A stretch of 64,000 nucleotides of DNA, from NCBI RefSeq assembly GCF_963576545.1, contig NC_083637.1, forward strand, positions 20,642,507 to 20,706,506. The letters are read 5' to 3'. This DNA is from Limanda limanda (taxonomy: Eukaryota > Chordata > Actinopteri > Pleuronectiformes > Pleuronectidae). Position numbers and translations under genes: made by a program. Position 1 is the stretch's first letter. Every line of letters begins with the position of its first letter. Below the pieces are notes generated by a model. The model did not search any database. It saw nothing but the letters and a program-made list of their open reading frames with translations, and was not told the origin of the DNA. This document shows, in pieces, positions 22,440-33,580 of this stretch.

Positions 22440-25400
22440 AAACAGTCCACACTCCAGGGAGCGTGCTGGCATCTCAGATCATTCTGTCATGATGACGTTA
22501 CAGAGCCTCCCAGACACCTCTCAGACAGATTGGCTTCTCATCTTTGAGACAGCTGATAATGAATTTAAAGCACGGCCCTTGGCTTTGGCATACCTGTGTA
22601 AAGCACAATCCCAGACGATGAAAGAGGCAGACAGACACTATGCGCCTTGGCAAGACATCATAGCGGAAATGAAAACAACTCGTGCCGGTGTGAGGGTAAA
22701 TTGGCAGGTTTCATAAAAGCCAGCCTTTCTCCATCGCGAGGTGCTCCGAGGACTGAGATTTGATTTTAGGTGCAGCAAAACCTGGAATCTCTTAATTGAC
22801 AGCTCGGTTAGAATACACAATATCTGGTTGACTCTTCCATATGCCATCACGTGTGTGGGGGGTTCTTGACAGTTTCCGATGAGATTCAGTTGTTAGGCTA
22901 GGTTTGGTTTGGTTTTACTTTCACAATATCAGCTGTCAACTACACTACAAAAACTCAAGATGCAATGTATGGATTCTGGAGGCAGCAGAGAATCATTCTT
23001 CATATTTGACTGATGCAGAGGTGAGTTGTTGAGACAGGATCAGGGTGAGGAGAGGGTGCAATGAAATTAATACTTGAAATTGATGCTCTGAGATGTCAGA
23101 GGGTATTAAAAGTTTCTAATGTCCAATTTATTACCAATTTCTAAAACTGGACGTTCAGGCAGTGATGCACCAAATGAGGAATCATAAATTCCAATATCAA
23201 ATGTTTTATCCAGGTTAGTGACATGTAGGTGGGCTTTGTACTCCCATCATTGTGTGATATTTATACTCCTTAATGTCTGCTTGTAAATGTTAAACTGGAA
23301 CCCCGGAAGACAAACACCTCATCTTGCCATTAATTCTTGCAGTGTTGGGGTTAGAGGACCTCTCCTTTCTGATTGAAAAAGTCTCAATTTATCAAAGGGT
23401 GTCTACTACACACAAATGGTTCTTAACTAAATTGCCGTAGTGCAAAGTGCTTCTTTTAGCGAACAACTGCCATCTGAATGGCTGGTGATTACATTCATAA
23501 AGCACTTCATGGCATCCAAACCCATTAATCACTGCATGGGGGACAAGAGTGAACCTAATCCCTTGATAAAGGGCAAGTGTTGTAGAGACTGGGCTCAAGT
23601 AATACCTTCCATTAGAAACATATATGAGTGAGCATCAGGGCCAATCAAATAATGATAATGCTGAATCCTGTAGAGAGAGAATGTGAAGAAAATTATAGGA
23701 AGCAGGGCTAAGATACCCCCCCCCCAAAATAAATGATTAACCAAATAAATAATTTGGTTAACAAGTGCAACATTATAATCAGCGTGAATGTATTTAATCA
23801 AAGGTTTTTTTTACAGCCCCAATTTTAAGTGTGCAGGATCTTTCTGAAACTAGTGCAGTTAGCCTGCCATTGTGGACAGCTACTGTGATGACTGCGGGAC
23901 GAGTGGTTTGCTCTTTGAACCTGTGTTGTCTGTTTTTATTTTGTTTACTGGCTTTGTTGTAGTGCAGTGACTCAAACGATCACTCCACAGGTCTTCTGAA
24001 TGATGAGCTTTCAATAGCTCCCTGAGCAACGTGCAGCCCGAACAGCCCTGTAGCTGAGGGTGAAGAGGCTATCAGGAATCTAACAGCACACTTGAACTAA
24101 TTAAAATCATATCTGCCATCAGTCAGTGGTCAGTGAGAGCACCCGAGTCAATGACTCTGCTCTTTATAACCGGTGGCGGACCTGTTTGATTGTGAACAAA
24201 GCTGCCCCTAAATAAGCTGATAATTGCATCCATAAAAAATCTGATTGATACCCCAAAACCCTTTGATTGTCCAAGTCTTTGAATATGTTTAAAAATAGGT
24301 TGATTTCTCCTTCCATCCAGAAATGCAGGCTTTTCTTTTGCGTCTCCTCCCCAGCCTAACCATTTGTTCTCTAGAAGTGTTGTGTACAATGCACAAAGCT
24401 GACCTTCAACAGACAAGAAGTGTTGTGCTGCAAACTGCTATAAACACTCCAACAGAGAGGCATAGTCTAAATGCATTGGAAACATGTTCGAAGGATGTTG
24501 CTAAAACCCAAATCATATTGGATTGTCTTAACAGGAAATTGCTAAAACAGGAAATAAGCCAAATTTGGAAAATCCAAATGGGATACAGTTTGCTGCTTCT
24601 ATGTCCTGTATCAAATTCAAAGAAAATGCACTGTATGAAAATAAGAACATTTACCAAAATGTCAAAGCATCCCATAGTCGACTGCAACTCACATCAAAGA
24701 GCAAACAACATGTTTTAATAAATACATTTTTTATAGGTTCCCCAGGCTTACAAGCCAAGGTAATATGCAAATGTATGTATAGATGTCTGTATGGCTAGTA
24801 GGGAGAATGTGAATATCCACCATATAAATCCTCAACAACTCTCCTTAATGGTTGTTTTTTTCCCCATTAGGTAAGCAAAACTAACATGGTTCCTTTCACT
24901 GAGGATTTACTCACCCACTGACTAGATAATGGCTATACAGCCCATTTCTTCACATGGTACATTAACATTATAGTTTGTATTATAGTGGATTCAAGTGTCT
25001 CAAATGTCTGAATAATAACTTGCGCCATTATTAGTTTGAAGAAAGTGTAATAACGTCTTCTGTTTATCCCTTTATGAATCAAACCGTCTCCTTTGTCTAC
25101 AGCTAATAATAGAGAGACTCAGAGAAATCAAAGATGGGTTGAGTGAGAACCACAGACGCTGAAAATGTGACAGTTACTTAGGCTGAGAAAGAGAAAACAA
25201 CATCTATATTGTGGAGCAGAGAGAGTGAAGAAATATTTTAAACGAGATTTCCACGTCTTGAAAGGCAACAAAGCAGATAATGAAGTGGCCTATTTGACCA
25301 AACTAAAAAAACACAAGCACAGACTGTGAAAAGACCCATAAACGACCGTACACCATTATCAAGTGGATACTGGCTTTTACACACTATCCCAGTCAAATCC

Positions 25401-25440
25401 CTTTGGAAAGCAATGTGGCTGGCACCATCACAAGGCTATG
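22440..25440. other. Unassigned non-coding DNA, possible conserved block near 23960-24290
   Basis: No gene or named repeat was identified in 3 kb. Open frames at 22489-22716 and 24323-24718 lack recognisable domains. The 23960-24290 segment is complex and non-repetitive with TAAT-core words, so it is listed as a weak conserved-element candidate. A C10 run lies at 23716-23725. Confidence 0.4.
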
Positions 25441-25455
25441 CTGGTGCATATCTGT

Positions 25456-25533
25456 GCGTGTGTATGTGTCTGTGTTTGTGGTCGTGTGTGTGTGTGGTTG
25501 TGTGTGTGTTTGTGTGCGTGCGTGCGTGTGTGG
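25456..25533. repeat. (TG)n microsatellite, highly interrupted
   Basis: About 78 bp of TG units broken by CGTG, TTTG and GGTCG. Confidence 0.9.
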
Positions 25534-25539
25534 AATAAA

Positions 25540-27270
25540 GTGGCAAAGTGATCATGCAGAGTGTAAATCTCAGAGTTGAGTGTCAACCATCCCCGAGGTT
25601 GTGTTAGTCGATTGGAACAGCGTCTCAAAAACTCCTGGGGACCAAAAGCAGTAAATTTAGTCTGTCCCCAGGGTGAGAGAGGGAAGACAGGAAGCGAGAG
25701 ATAGGGGTGGGGGGATAGGGAACTCTGGAAGCATAAGGCTCAATTGTGAAGTGAAGAATCACAAGCAAAAAAGCCTGCTGCTCATACTTCCTATTTAAAA
25801 TTGTACCATTCTAGAACAGGGTATTTCAACAACATCCCTTTTAGCCTGAGGCCAAAATGGAGCAAAATATAGGTAATTGAATCCAGGCTTTCATCAACAT
25901 CAGCCGCAACAACGCAAGCAACTATGGAAAAAAAAAAGAGGAATAAAACCTGTGATAGTGTTGGATCACTAACTAACTAAAAGCAAAGGGGAGTTAAGAT
26001 ATGCTATGCTATTGCTGAAATTAAACGTATCTAGAATCTATATATTTATTTGGAGCCAAACCAAATTAGATTTTTTTCAGCAGAACCCATGAATTATTTA
26101 TAATCCTGAAAACAAACGTGTTTGGAAAAAGGTGAAAAAAATAAAGTGATTAAGAAAATATTTGTCCCTATAAGTTTCAGTTTTGACTCTCCTCAAACAT
26201 TTTTTTATGAAATGAGAGGGAATTAAATGAGAGGATGTGGAGGAGGGAAGAAAGGGCAGCAAAGGAATAAACCTGAAAACTGAAGTTAAAATAAAAGTTT
26301 TCAGGTCAAAGAGGGCTAACAGTGCCCTGGAAACACTCAGAGGAAAGGGTAAACGAGAAGGGAGGAGAGAGACAAGGGGAAGAGATGGATGTATTTTATA
26401 AAGAGCCAGTCCTGTCTGCCTGTGCCGCTTCCTTCTCACCCTCCACCTCAGAGGATGGTGTGATAGGGCATAGAGATGAAAGAAAGACTTTGAAGAAGGA
26501 GTGATCTTTCCCTCGCTCCCTCGAAGGAGGAGGAGAGGGATCAGAGCAGAGGCCCCTGACACAGCAAGAGATGTCAAGATACATGCACACACAGTACTTT
26601 TCGCATTATGCACTTGACTTCATTTAGAAGTACTTTGGAAGGTGACTTTACACTCCATTTTATTTGGCTCGGAGCACAGCTTTCTGGATCTGCCCCTATG
26701 GACAATCTTTTTTTTTTACACTCTTTCACTGATGACAGCACTAAAAGTCATCTCTATGGCTGCTGAAAGGCAAATAAGATCTTTATGCTGAATTTGCAAT
26801 ATTCTTCCTTGTTTAAAAGTAGTTTTAACATACTTGGCATCAGTCTGAAGTATTGTCATGATTTGTTCATTTAGAGAGAGAAGCTACAGGTTCATTGGAT
26901 ATGTTATTGTATCCTCATTCACTCAGCTCTAATTAGCGTGTCTTCAGCGAGCCCACTGTATTTTCTTGATTAAAAGTCAGTTTATAAACTAAATATCAGG
27001 ACACTACACAATGAAGCCGTGCATCTTCCCGTCCTGTAATCACAATACAAGTCTTATCAGAACAAATTAATGGCTTCAATCAACAGAATCGGGAGAGTGC
27101 TTTTATGTTGAAATGGGCACAGGAAGTGTTGCAAACAATTATGTTCATGACATATTTAACAGATAGACATTGAAACTCTATCGTCTCACACGGCAGTATG
27201 GCCGCTCTCACCTGATAATGTGAGGAAAAGTAGAAAAGCGAAAATACTAATTTAGGTCCTTTCAATTAAT
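25540..27270. other. Unassigned non-coding DNA
   Basis: No gene was recognised. The minus-strand frame at 26098-26613 (171 codons, the longest in the window) lies over GA-rich, low-complexity plus-strand sequence (about 26210-26550). It has no domain and reads as serine- and leucine-rich bias, so it is not called a gene. Confidence 0.45.
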
Positions 27271-27276
27271 TTGTGT

Positions 27277-27386
27277 CAAAGTCATGTCTAATGTCAATAA
27301 TTCTTAGGCAAAGTCAAGTATGTAAGCAATGGGTGTAAAAAGGTCTCAAGTCATCCAATTAGAGTCTACTGGAGTCCCACATCTGG
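27277..27386. mobile_element. Degraded end of the AAGTC-rich hAT family
   Basis: Contains GGCAAAGTCAAGTATG, AGGTCTCAAGTCATCCAATT, AGAGTCTACTGGAGTCCCAC and ATCTGG. The order and spacing parallel the right end of the complete element (5085-5164), where the terminus is GAGTCCACACCTCTG. It is much more diverged than the 3682-5164 copy and has no visible duplications. Confidence 0.4.
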
Positions 27387-27984
27387 AAACGTTGAGTTGA
27401 GGGTTACAGGGTTGATCCATTATGCCTGAGCCTTCCTCTGTTTGTTCATGTTGTGCTGTCAACATGCAGAGTCAATTAGTCTCTAATGTGGCATGTGCAG
27501 CCTTTTCCCTGGTGCTTCTACTGACGGAGAACATGCCAAGTCCTCCGTAACTTCATTCTACAACTCACAGCCAAAGACTCCAGCCCCCAACTATTGAAAG
27601 ATACTCTTGTTGTGTTCAGTCATTAAATCTCCCTTTAATTACTTAACCTTTCTGCTTTTCACTGGACGGCAGTACTATTCACACTCACACTAGTCATAGC
27701 GGCACTCACACCTTTTTGACTTCCTCACAGCAGCCATGACATGGTGAGGTTGTAAAGTTCTAAGGTCGGCCACATGATTAGTTCCTCTGAAATGTCACCA
27801 AAAAAAAAAGAAGAAAAGAAAATCACTGTTGGATCATCCAAGAGTGTTGTCAAACAAAGGGTCGATTGTAAAGGCTGAAATTGAAAAATATATATGATTT
27901 TAAACACATGCAATTAAGTTGCTGTGTAATTAAAAAATATCTTTCATGTTAAATTGGATTTGATTCGTCCCTGTTGCTGTTCGG

Positions 27985-28150
27985 AGAGTCTGTGTGGCCC
28001 AGTGATTAGAGAGAGTGTCCTCAGAGTAGTTATGGTGAAGCCTTTGCTCGAGGGCATCAAGCTCTGTAGAGTCCTTCAGTGAAACCCTGGGCAACTCCCA
28101 GAGGTCCGGTCCAGCAGCTGACCATGACCTCCAACCTGTGAATGAAGGAA
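27985..28150 (+). repeat. tRNA-derived SINE-like fragment
   Basis: TGTGTGGCCCAGTGATTAGA (27991-28010) contains TGGCCCAGTGATT, a good match to the tRNA A-box. GCTCGAGGGC at 28046-28055 is a weak B-box candidate at a plausible distance. The downstream part (CAGCAGCTGACCATGACCTC, CCTGTGAATGAA) resembles fish SINE bodies. It cannot fold as a tRNA and has no clear tail. Confidence 0.4.
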
Positions 28151-28553
28151 AGCAGATGAGTTTTGTCATGGGAGTAATTATCATTGGAGATGTTCCAATG
28201 TACAATGTCACCAAATATTAATCATGGCCTCATTAATTTTGAGGCACTAGTACAATAACTATAAATAACTGCAGCCATTACTGAGACCTACAGAAACTTG
28301 GATCACTCTGGACTTTACATTGTGCAGCCCAATCTCAGATCAGACTGTGAATTATGATACAGCATGATAGAAATTTGCTTTATAATACTAAAGAGAAGGA
28401 CTTTTGCTGACGGTAGAATGAAAATGGTCAGTTTAACAGACAGTAACACACTAAGAAATTTTGATATTTTTTAATTATTTTGTAGAAATGTCAGTAGAGT
28501 TCATAATTGTTGGTGGAAGTTACTTGTTAAAATAATAATGGGTAATAAACATC

Positions 28554-28895
28554 TAATGTATATAAAGATGGACGACTCAACTCATTTCCCGAAACTGAAG
28601 CCAAAATCTCACCATCACCACCTGGTGGCTGGCTGTGGAATAGGTCACAAACCCTGCCTCCTCCATGTAAGTGGATGGGACATGGACCAAACTAAAAAGT
28701 CAAAGTAAAGTGGCAATATTTTTTTTCTCGAAGATAGTTTTTGTTATATTTGAGAAAGCTCACACTGATGTTGGTTCAAGTGTTCATCTTTTGGTTAAAT
28801 TTGCATTTGATCAGTCATTTGATAATAAAAAATACCAAATTTTTATAGTGGGAGGAAATGGAGATAAACTACCCATCCTTATAGACAGTCTATAA
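28554..28895 (+). mobile_element. TATAAAGATGGA-family TIR element, both ends visible
   Basis: The left end reads ATGTATATAAAGATGGACG. The right end (28871-28893) reads CCCATCCTTATAGACAGTC then TATA, which is its inverted counterpart. The body carries the shared blocks CCACCTGGTGGCTGGCTG, GGTCACAAACCCTGCCTC and GGACATGGACCAAAC. At about 340 bp with no coding sequence it fits a MITE-like non-autonomous DNA transposon. Flanking duplications could not be assigned. Confidence 0.7.
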
Positions 28896-29053
28896 CAACA
28901 ACACAGATTACATGTCACAATAATAGTATTTGGGACTACAATTATGGCATTGCATTGCAATATTGTTATGTTACTTAAAAACTATGGGACTTGGCTTGCT
29001 GCTGCTAGGAGTTATTTGAGACAGGTGTTATCAGTTTCATATCTTTACCATCA

Positions 29054-29061
29054 GTCAACAC
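29054..29061. repeat. hAT target-site duplication, left copy
   Basis: GTCAACAC abuts the TAGGGATGGG terminus. The same octamer is at 30104-30111. Confidence 0.92.
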
Positions 29062-29242
29062 TAGGGATGGGCATAATTAATCGACGATCGATTAATTGAT
29101 CATTAAGAATTTCGTTGAGGAAATAATTTTTTCATCGATAAATTTGGTAATTACACATTTGACCACGGGGGGCAGTGTTTGAAAAAAACGCCACAGACCT
29201 ACTCAGTTACCTGCGAGTTACCGTGTTACCATTTCCAAAGTA

Positions 29243-29522
29243 AACACGAAGAAATCACGGCGAAGTTTAGCTTGGGACCATTTAGAATTAAAAAGTGACT
29301 TGGTTCACTGCAAACACTGCGAAGCTGTGTTTAAGTACAACTCGGCCACGACTCAAATGATGTACCACTTGAAGAACGCACATCCGACCCTGGTTAATGG
29401 CGGCGCATCCTGCTCTCGGTCTCACTCTCAACCTAGCATCAACTCGGTGTTAGCACGGAGGAGCTGCGATGCACAACGAGCAGAGAAAATGACTCAACAG
29501 GTGGAAAGTGAATGGAATAAGG
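29243..29522 (+). pseudogene. hAT transposase N-terminus with BED zinc finger (fragment)
   Basis: From about 29264 the plus-strand frame reads LAWDHLELKSDLVHCKHCE, then YHLKNAHP. These are C-x2-C (codons at 29309 and 29318) and H-x4-H (codons at 29366 and 29381), a standard BED finger as in ZBED/hAT transposases, where it binds the transposon ends. The WDHLEL lead-in is also typical. The frame stays open to about 29695, but homology stops near 29520, where the dimerisation-domain remnant takes over in another frame. No in-frame ATG was found upstream of the finger, so the true start is lost or in a missing exon. Confidence 0.8.
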
Positions 29523-29690
29523 TTCCCCAGGCTAGCCAAGTTAGCACGGAGCTACCTGTGTATCACGGCGACGTCAGTCCTCTCAGTCCTCTCAGAGCGA
29601 GTTGTTTCAGCAGCTGGACTGACGGTCACCAGGCTGCGTTCGCGTCTGTCCCCAGAGCATGTTTACATGTCATCTTTCTCAACACAAAGC
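29523..29690 (+). pseudogene. hAT dimerisation domain (hATC) N-part, frame-shifted remnant
   Basis: The frame through 29592 reads FPRLAKLARSYLCITATSV, then SERVVSAAG, TRLRSRLSPEH and VYM. This follows the conserved hATC order (FP.LA.LARKYL, PATS.PSERVFS.AG, ..R..L.PE.VDM), which mediates transposase dimerisation and ends the DDE/RNase H fold. A 9-bp duplication (TCCTCTCAG twice, about 29577-29594) inserts an extra VLS before SER. It lies in a different frame from the BED finger. The RNase H-like catalytic core and its acidic residues are absent between the two remnants. Confidence 0.82.
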
Positions 29691-30103
29691 AGTAGGCTGG
29701 TGCTGAAGTTGTATGTGAGTTACTAGTTTTTTTTATGAAGCTTTCTCGACTCGGTGCCTTGTTTGATAGTTTTGAGTTACATGTGGTAAAACCTGTCAGA
29801 CCTAAGTATTATATATTTGTGGTTAAGTTATTGTTTAACATGATTGTTTTTTATATTAGTGTTAAGTAGCACCGGCTTCTGGCTGTCGACTCCGCTGCTT
29901 GAGATTACGGCAGCGCATATTTTGTTCACCTCGTAATAAAGATCTGAATGAGGAAACACGCTTTGTTTTTTTTATTTTCACTGCTTTTTAATATAGCCTA
30001 TATAGTGAATTTTTGAATATAAAAATATTAATGATTAATCGAAAATTCGTCATTAATTCTCCCGACGATCGATTAAGACAATTTAATCGAATGCCCATCC
30101 CTA

Positions 30104-30111
30104 GTCAACAC
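30104..30111. repeat. hAT target-site duplication, right copy
   Basis: GTCAACAC, identical to 29054-29061, follows the terminal CATCCCTA. Confidence 0.92.
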
Positions 30112-30309
30112 ACGCAACATGTGAGCAGGAGGTGTCTGGCGACGAGGTAGGCAGCTGGTCCCTACCAAAAGAGGAGGAATACATATCATGATAATTCAAG
30201 TAGTATTTATATTTAATACAAAACACAGATTGTGCTACTTAATAAAAATTTATATTGAATTACTTGTCCCACACTGAGCATATTGATATGTGACCATGGC
30301 GTATGTATC

Positions 30310-30368
30310 TCTGTGTGTGTATGTGTGTGAGTATGTGTTTGTGTGTGTTTGAGAGAGAGAGAGAGAGA
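30310..30368. repeat. Compound (TG)n-(GA)n microsatellite
   Basis: Interrupted TG units change to a pure GAGAGA block at about 30350-30368. Confidence 0.9.
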
Positions 30369-30533
30369 TAAAAGGGGAGGAGTGAGAGAACAAGCTCGTA
30401 GTTGTTGACCTTTTATTCATCTGACTTTGATTTATGAAGACAGCACACACATTTCATTGATAAAGATTCGAGGCAACTTTCATGATGAGAGTCAACATAC
30501 ACAGCAGGTAGCTTCCTTCCTTCTATCATTCTG

Positions 30534-30611
<78 letters not shown>
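30534..30611. repeat. (CA)n microsatellite, among the longest in the window
   Basis: About 78 bp of CA with a single AA interruption at about 30549. The open frames across it on both strands are repeat translations. Confidence 0.95.
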
Positions 30612-30612
<1 letters not shown>

Positions 30613-30619
30613 GCCATCT

Positions 30620-33440
30620 TGGGGAATAGATCAATGGGGTTTCAGTAAAAGAGGGTCGATAAGTCTCCAGATAATCACATCTCAGGTTGTTATGTATTGG
30701 TGTGTGGGGTGGATTGAGATTAAAGTGGACTATGGATGATTGCATCTTGGGTGGAAGATTATGTTTTGCAACAATTGACATGTAACATATCACTGTGTGT
30801 GAGTATGTGTGTGGAGACTTTGGATTCAGTCCCCACTGGGTCCCAACGGGATACAAGAAGAAAGAATGAATGCAGGGGAGATGAAAGGCTGAAGATTAAA
30901 AAAGGAAAAAAGGAAAACTTAACTCTTCTCTTATAACGTTTCCTTAGTTTCTTCTTTCACTTCTCTTCCTCTGTCTTCCACATTCCTGTCTTCACTCACA
31001 TCTCTGAACTGTTGGTCATATTGCAGCGAGGATGTATTTTTCACTTCCACCATGAATGAGGACAAGATGATGCAGACTAGGACTGAAATAGACTAAGGAG
31101 GTGACTACGGAAATAATAATGGGCAGTGCCAGAGAGCAGCAGATAACTCAAACCAATAACTCACGAGAGTCCCTTCAAATCCAATGAAGTTACACCACAT
31201 TTCACACATGCATAGATATCATATTCATTAATTCCCCCTTTCAATGTTAAAGAAAGTGGATCCGCCCCAAAATGTATATAACAGACCACATCCTTCTGAC
31301 AAGAATCGTTGAAATACTTTCAGTTGTTTTTCGGTGTAATCTTGCTTTACAAACAGAAAGTTTAAAACAGATCACTTTACAAAACCAACCAATCAGACAT
31401 TACATATAGTATTATGGCTTCTTTACTCAAAATCTCTAAAAAGAACGATGGATAAAATATTTTCCACCTGAGAGTTGGGTCATTGGAAACGTGCTCATTC
31501 ATTTATCCAGATATTAGGAGGGACCATTACATCAGAAATTCCATTTTCCTTTTAGATCTCTTCGTATATCCCTTTGATTGTACTCGAGTGCAGGTTTTTT
31601 GGAACCCTAATCATCTACTCAGATTGCACCTCCTCTCCTGACGCCTCTAACACCCTAGCAAACCAGCTCTGCAAATGTAAATTAGGACAATAGGTGAATG
31701 TATGTAGTTATGGGGCAATTGTGTGTACAGGGTTTGTACATGTCTACAGTTAGTGATTATTGTGACGAGATATTTCATGTAAATTAGATTGAAGAGAAAT
31801 AGAAATAAGTCCGATAGTCAATGTGTCCATACAAAATGTATATGTAAGATTGCAAGAGTTAAAAATGAGCAGAATAGAGGACAAAGTGAAACTAGTGACT
31901 GAGTATGAGTGGACACCTCATGCTATTCTATAATTTTCTCCTATTCCCTGTTTGATTTCTTATGCGCTTGCATCACATGTGTAGCACTGAGTGAGCACTG
32001 TCTTCCCCTGTGTGTGAATGTGTTTGTGTGTGAATGTGTGTGAGTGCACTGCAGTGCTGCAGTCCAGCTGATAGCCGATCACTCTGTGTTTTCCTTTTCG
32101 TGTATTTCCTGAATCCTTCCAAAGAGGAGGGGGGGAGGGGGGATAACTCTGATTTATTCAGTGGAGCTTCAGGAGGTAGAGTGTGGAAGTCGATTTTTTT
32201 CAAGTTTATTTGCTTATGCAACAGCTTCACACTCTGATCTTCATCAATCCGAGCTTGGCTGAATAGGAAAGTGTAAACCTACAGATTGCTGGCTTAAGAG
32301 TTTTGTCGTGTGAGCGGTAAGTTGTTGTTCTTGCCTGAGTGTCTTTTTGTGTGCATTACAATATATGTACTGTGAGCTTGTATATGTATATGTATGAATG
32401 TTTATTTAAGGTAAACAATTACTTTTCTCGTAAAACCCTGGATACGGCCCTGTGCTTCCACGCTTCTTGCTCTGGAGTTCAATTACTGGGCTTCCACTGG
32501 CTCGCGTTTTATCACTGAATAAGTAGTTTTTATACTTTACCTATCACTTTAGAGAGTCACACACATCCACAATACACAGGTGCAGACCCATTACTTTTGT
32601 CATTTTCTCTTTTGGTTAAAAAGCGCGCACACACACACACACACACACACACCTATTGTAATGTTGCTCCACTGACAAAGCCATTAAACCAAATGGAGCA
32701 CTTTTACTGAAAAACCTGGTAATGAGCAACACCAGAAGCAAAAATGGGGAAAAACACTCAGGTTTGAGTTGAGTGATATTCAGTCCGCAAGTGATGCTGT
32801 CGTAGGCACAGTGTTTGTCTTCTAAAGTTCCTGTAAGATGAAAGACTTCAAGGGATTACCTCTTCACCAGTGACATTTGTTGAAATTTCCATGGTTTGAG
32901 CAAATGTCAGGCAACCAAGAGAGATAGGTTTGGGCAAATGCATTTGATCTTTTTTATTAGTCCCATTTGACTTTGAAATTCATTATGATTGGTTGGTTGG
33001 AAACTCAAATGATGATAGTAGTTTGAAATGGTTGCATATAAGGTCTACCATGATACAGTATTCATTTTCACAGAACTTTCATCTGACCATCACATTATTA
33101 ATAAGAAAATAAAACAATGGTGAGGGTGTCATTATCATACAATGATCTTATTGGGACAATATTCAAAGTTTAATACTTATTAGATGGGGAACATGGTAAC
33201 ATGGGTTTCATTTATCTTTGACTATGGTAGCTGGATTTTTCCTTTCCTCCCCTTGGCTAAAAAAAAGGAAATATAGTATTGTTCAACTTTTACATTTGAA
33301 GGATGCACATTCCCACAGAGTCAACTATATCTGTCATTGCAGAAAATAAACTCATACTGTATGTGAAACACACCTAACAGTTAACAGTTTTGAATCATTC
33401 ACGCTAGCCATTACATCCATCTTGAAGGATTGAGTAAAGG
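30620..33440. other. Unassigned non-coding DNA with small CA/TG arrays
   Basis: No gene was recognised. It includes an interrupted TG stretch at about 32010-32045, a short poly-G/GA block at about 32124-32142 and a (CA)n run at 32628-32652. The remainder is AT-rich with short frames. Confidence 0.45.
32628..32652. repeat. (CA)n microsatellite
   Basis: About 25 bp of pure CA preceded by GCGCG. Confidence 0.9.
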
Positions 33441-33469
33441 AAGTCTATATTTTGCATGCATCAGCATAT

Positions 33470-33580
33470 TTGGTTTAAGCTTAAAACGTATCTGTTGCGC
33501 TTTGAGTGGTCTTCATCAGACTAGAAAAGCGCTATATAAATACAAATCCATTTATATAAATACAAATCCATTTACCATCT
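33470..33580 (+). repeat. LINE/SINE-type 3' tail
   Basis: TTGCGCTTTGAGTGGTCTTC, then AAAAGCGCTATATAAATAC, matches the conserved 3' tail of fish L2-like LINEs and the SINEs that borrow it (CTTTGAG...AAAGCGCTATATAAAT). It ends with a 20-bp unit repeated exactly twice (33533-33572, TATATAAATACAAATCCATT). Tandem tail units are expected from slippage during target-primed reverse transcription in this group. Only the tail is present. Confidence 0.6.

Larger units (their letters stand above)
29062..30103 (+). mobile_element. Internally deleted ZBED-type hAT transposon
   Basis: The element is 1042 bp, begins TAGGGATGGGCAT and ends ATGCCCATCCCTA (13-bp perfect TIRs), and is flanked by perfect 8-bp duplications GTCAACAC. 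Subterminal regions carry repeated ATCGATTAAT-like words on both sides (29080-29110 and 30030-30090). Inside are two transposase remnants: an N-terminal BED finger and the start of the C-terminal hAT dimerisation domain. The whole catalytic middle is missing. Between the second remnant and the right end are an AT-rich stretch and an AATAAA polyadenylation-type signal at about 29936. Intact ends with a gutted gene are typical of a trans-mobilised deletion derivative. Confidence 0.93.

Noticed and set aside
22489..22716. 75-codon frame with mixed composition
   Set aside because: No domain, no splice sites and no supporting context.
26098..26613. Longest open frame in the window (171 codons, minus strand)
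   Set aside because: It lies over GA-rich, low-complexity plus-strand sequence, translates to biased serine/leucine-rich text, and has no domain or splice support.
27995..28055. tRNA gene
   Set aside because: A-box-like and weak B-box-like words only; no cloverleaf can be drawn, so it is called SINE-like.
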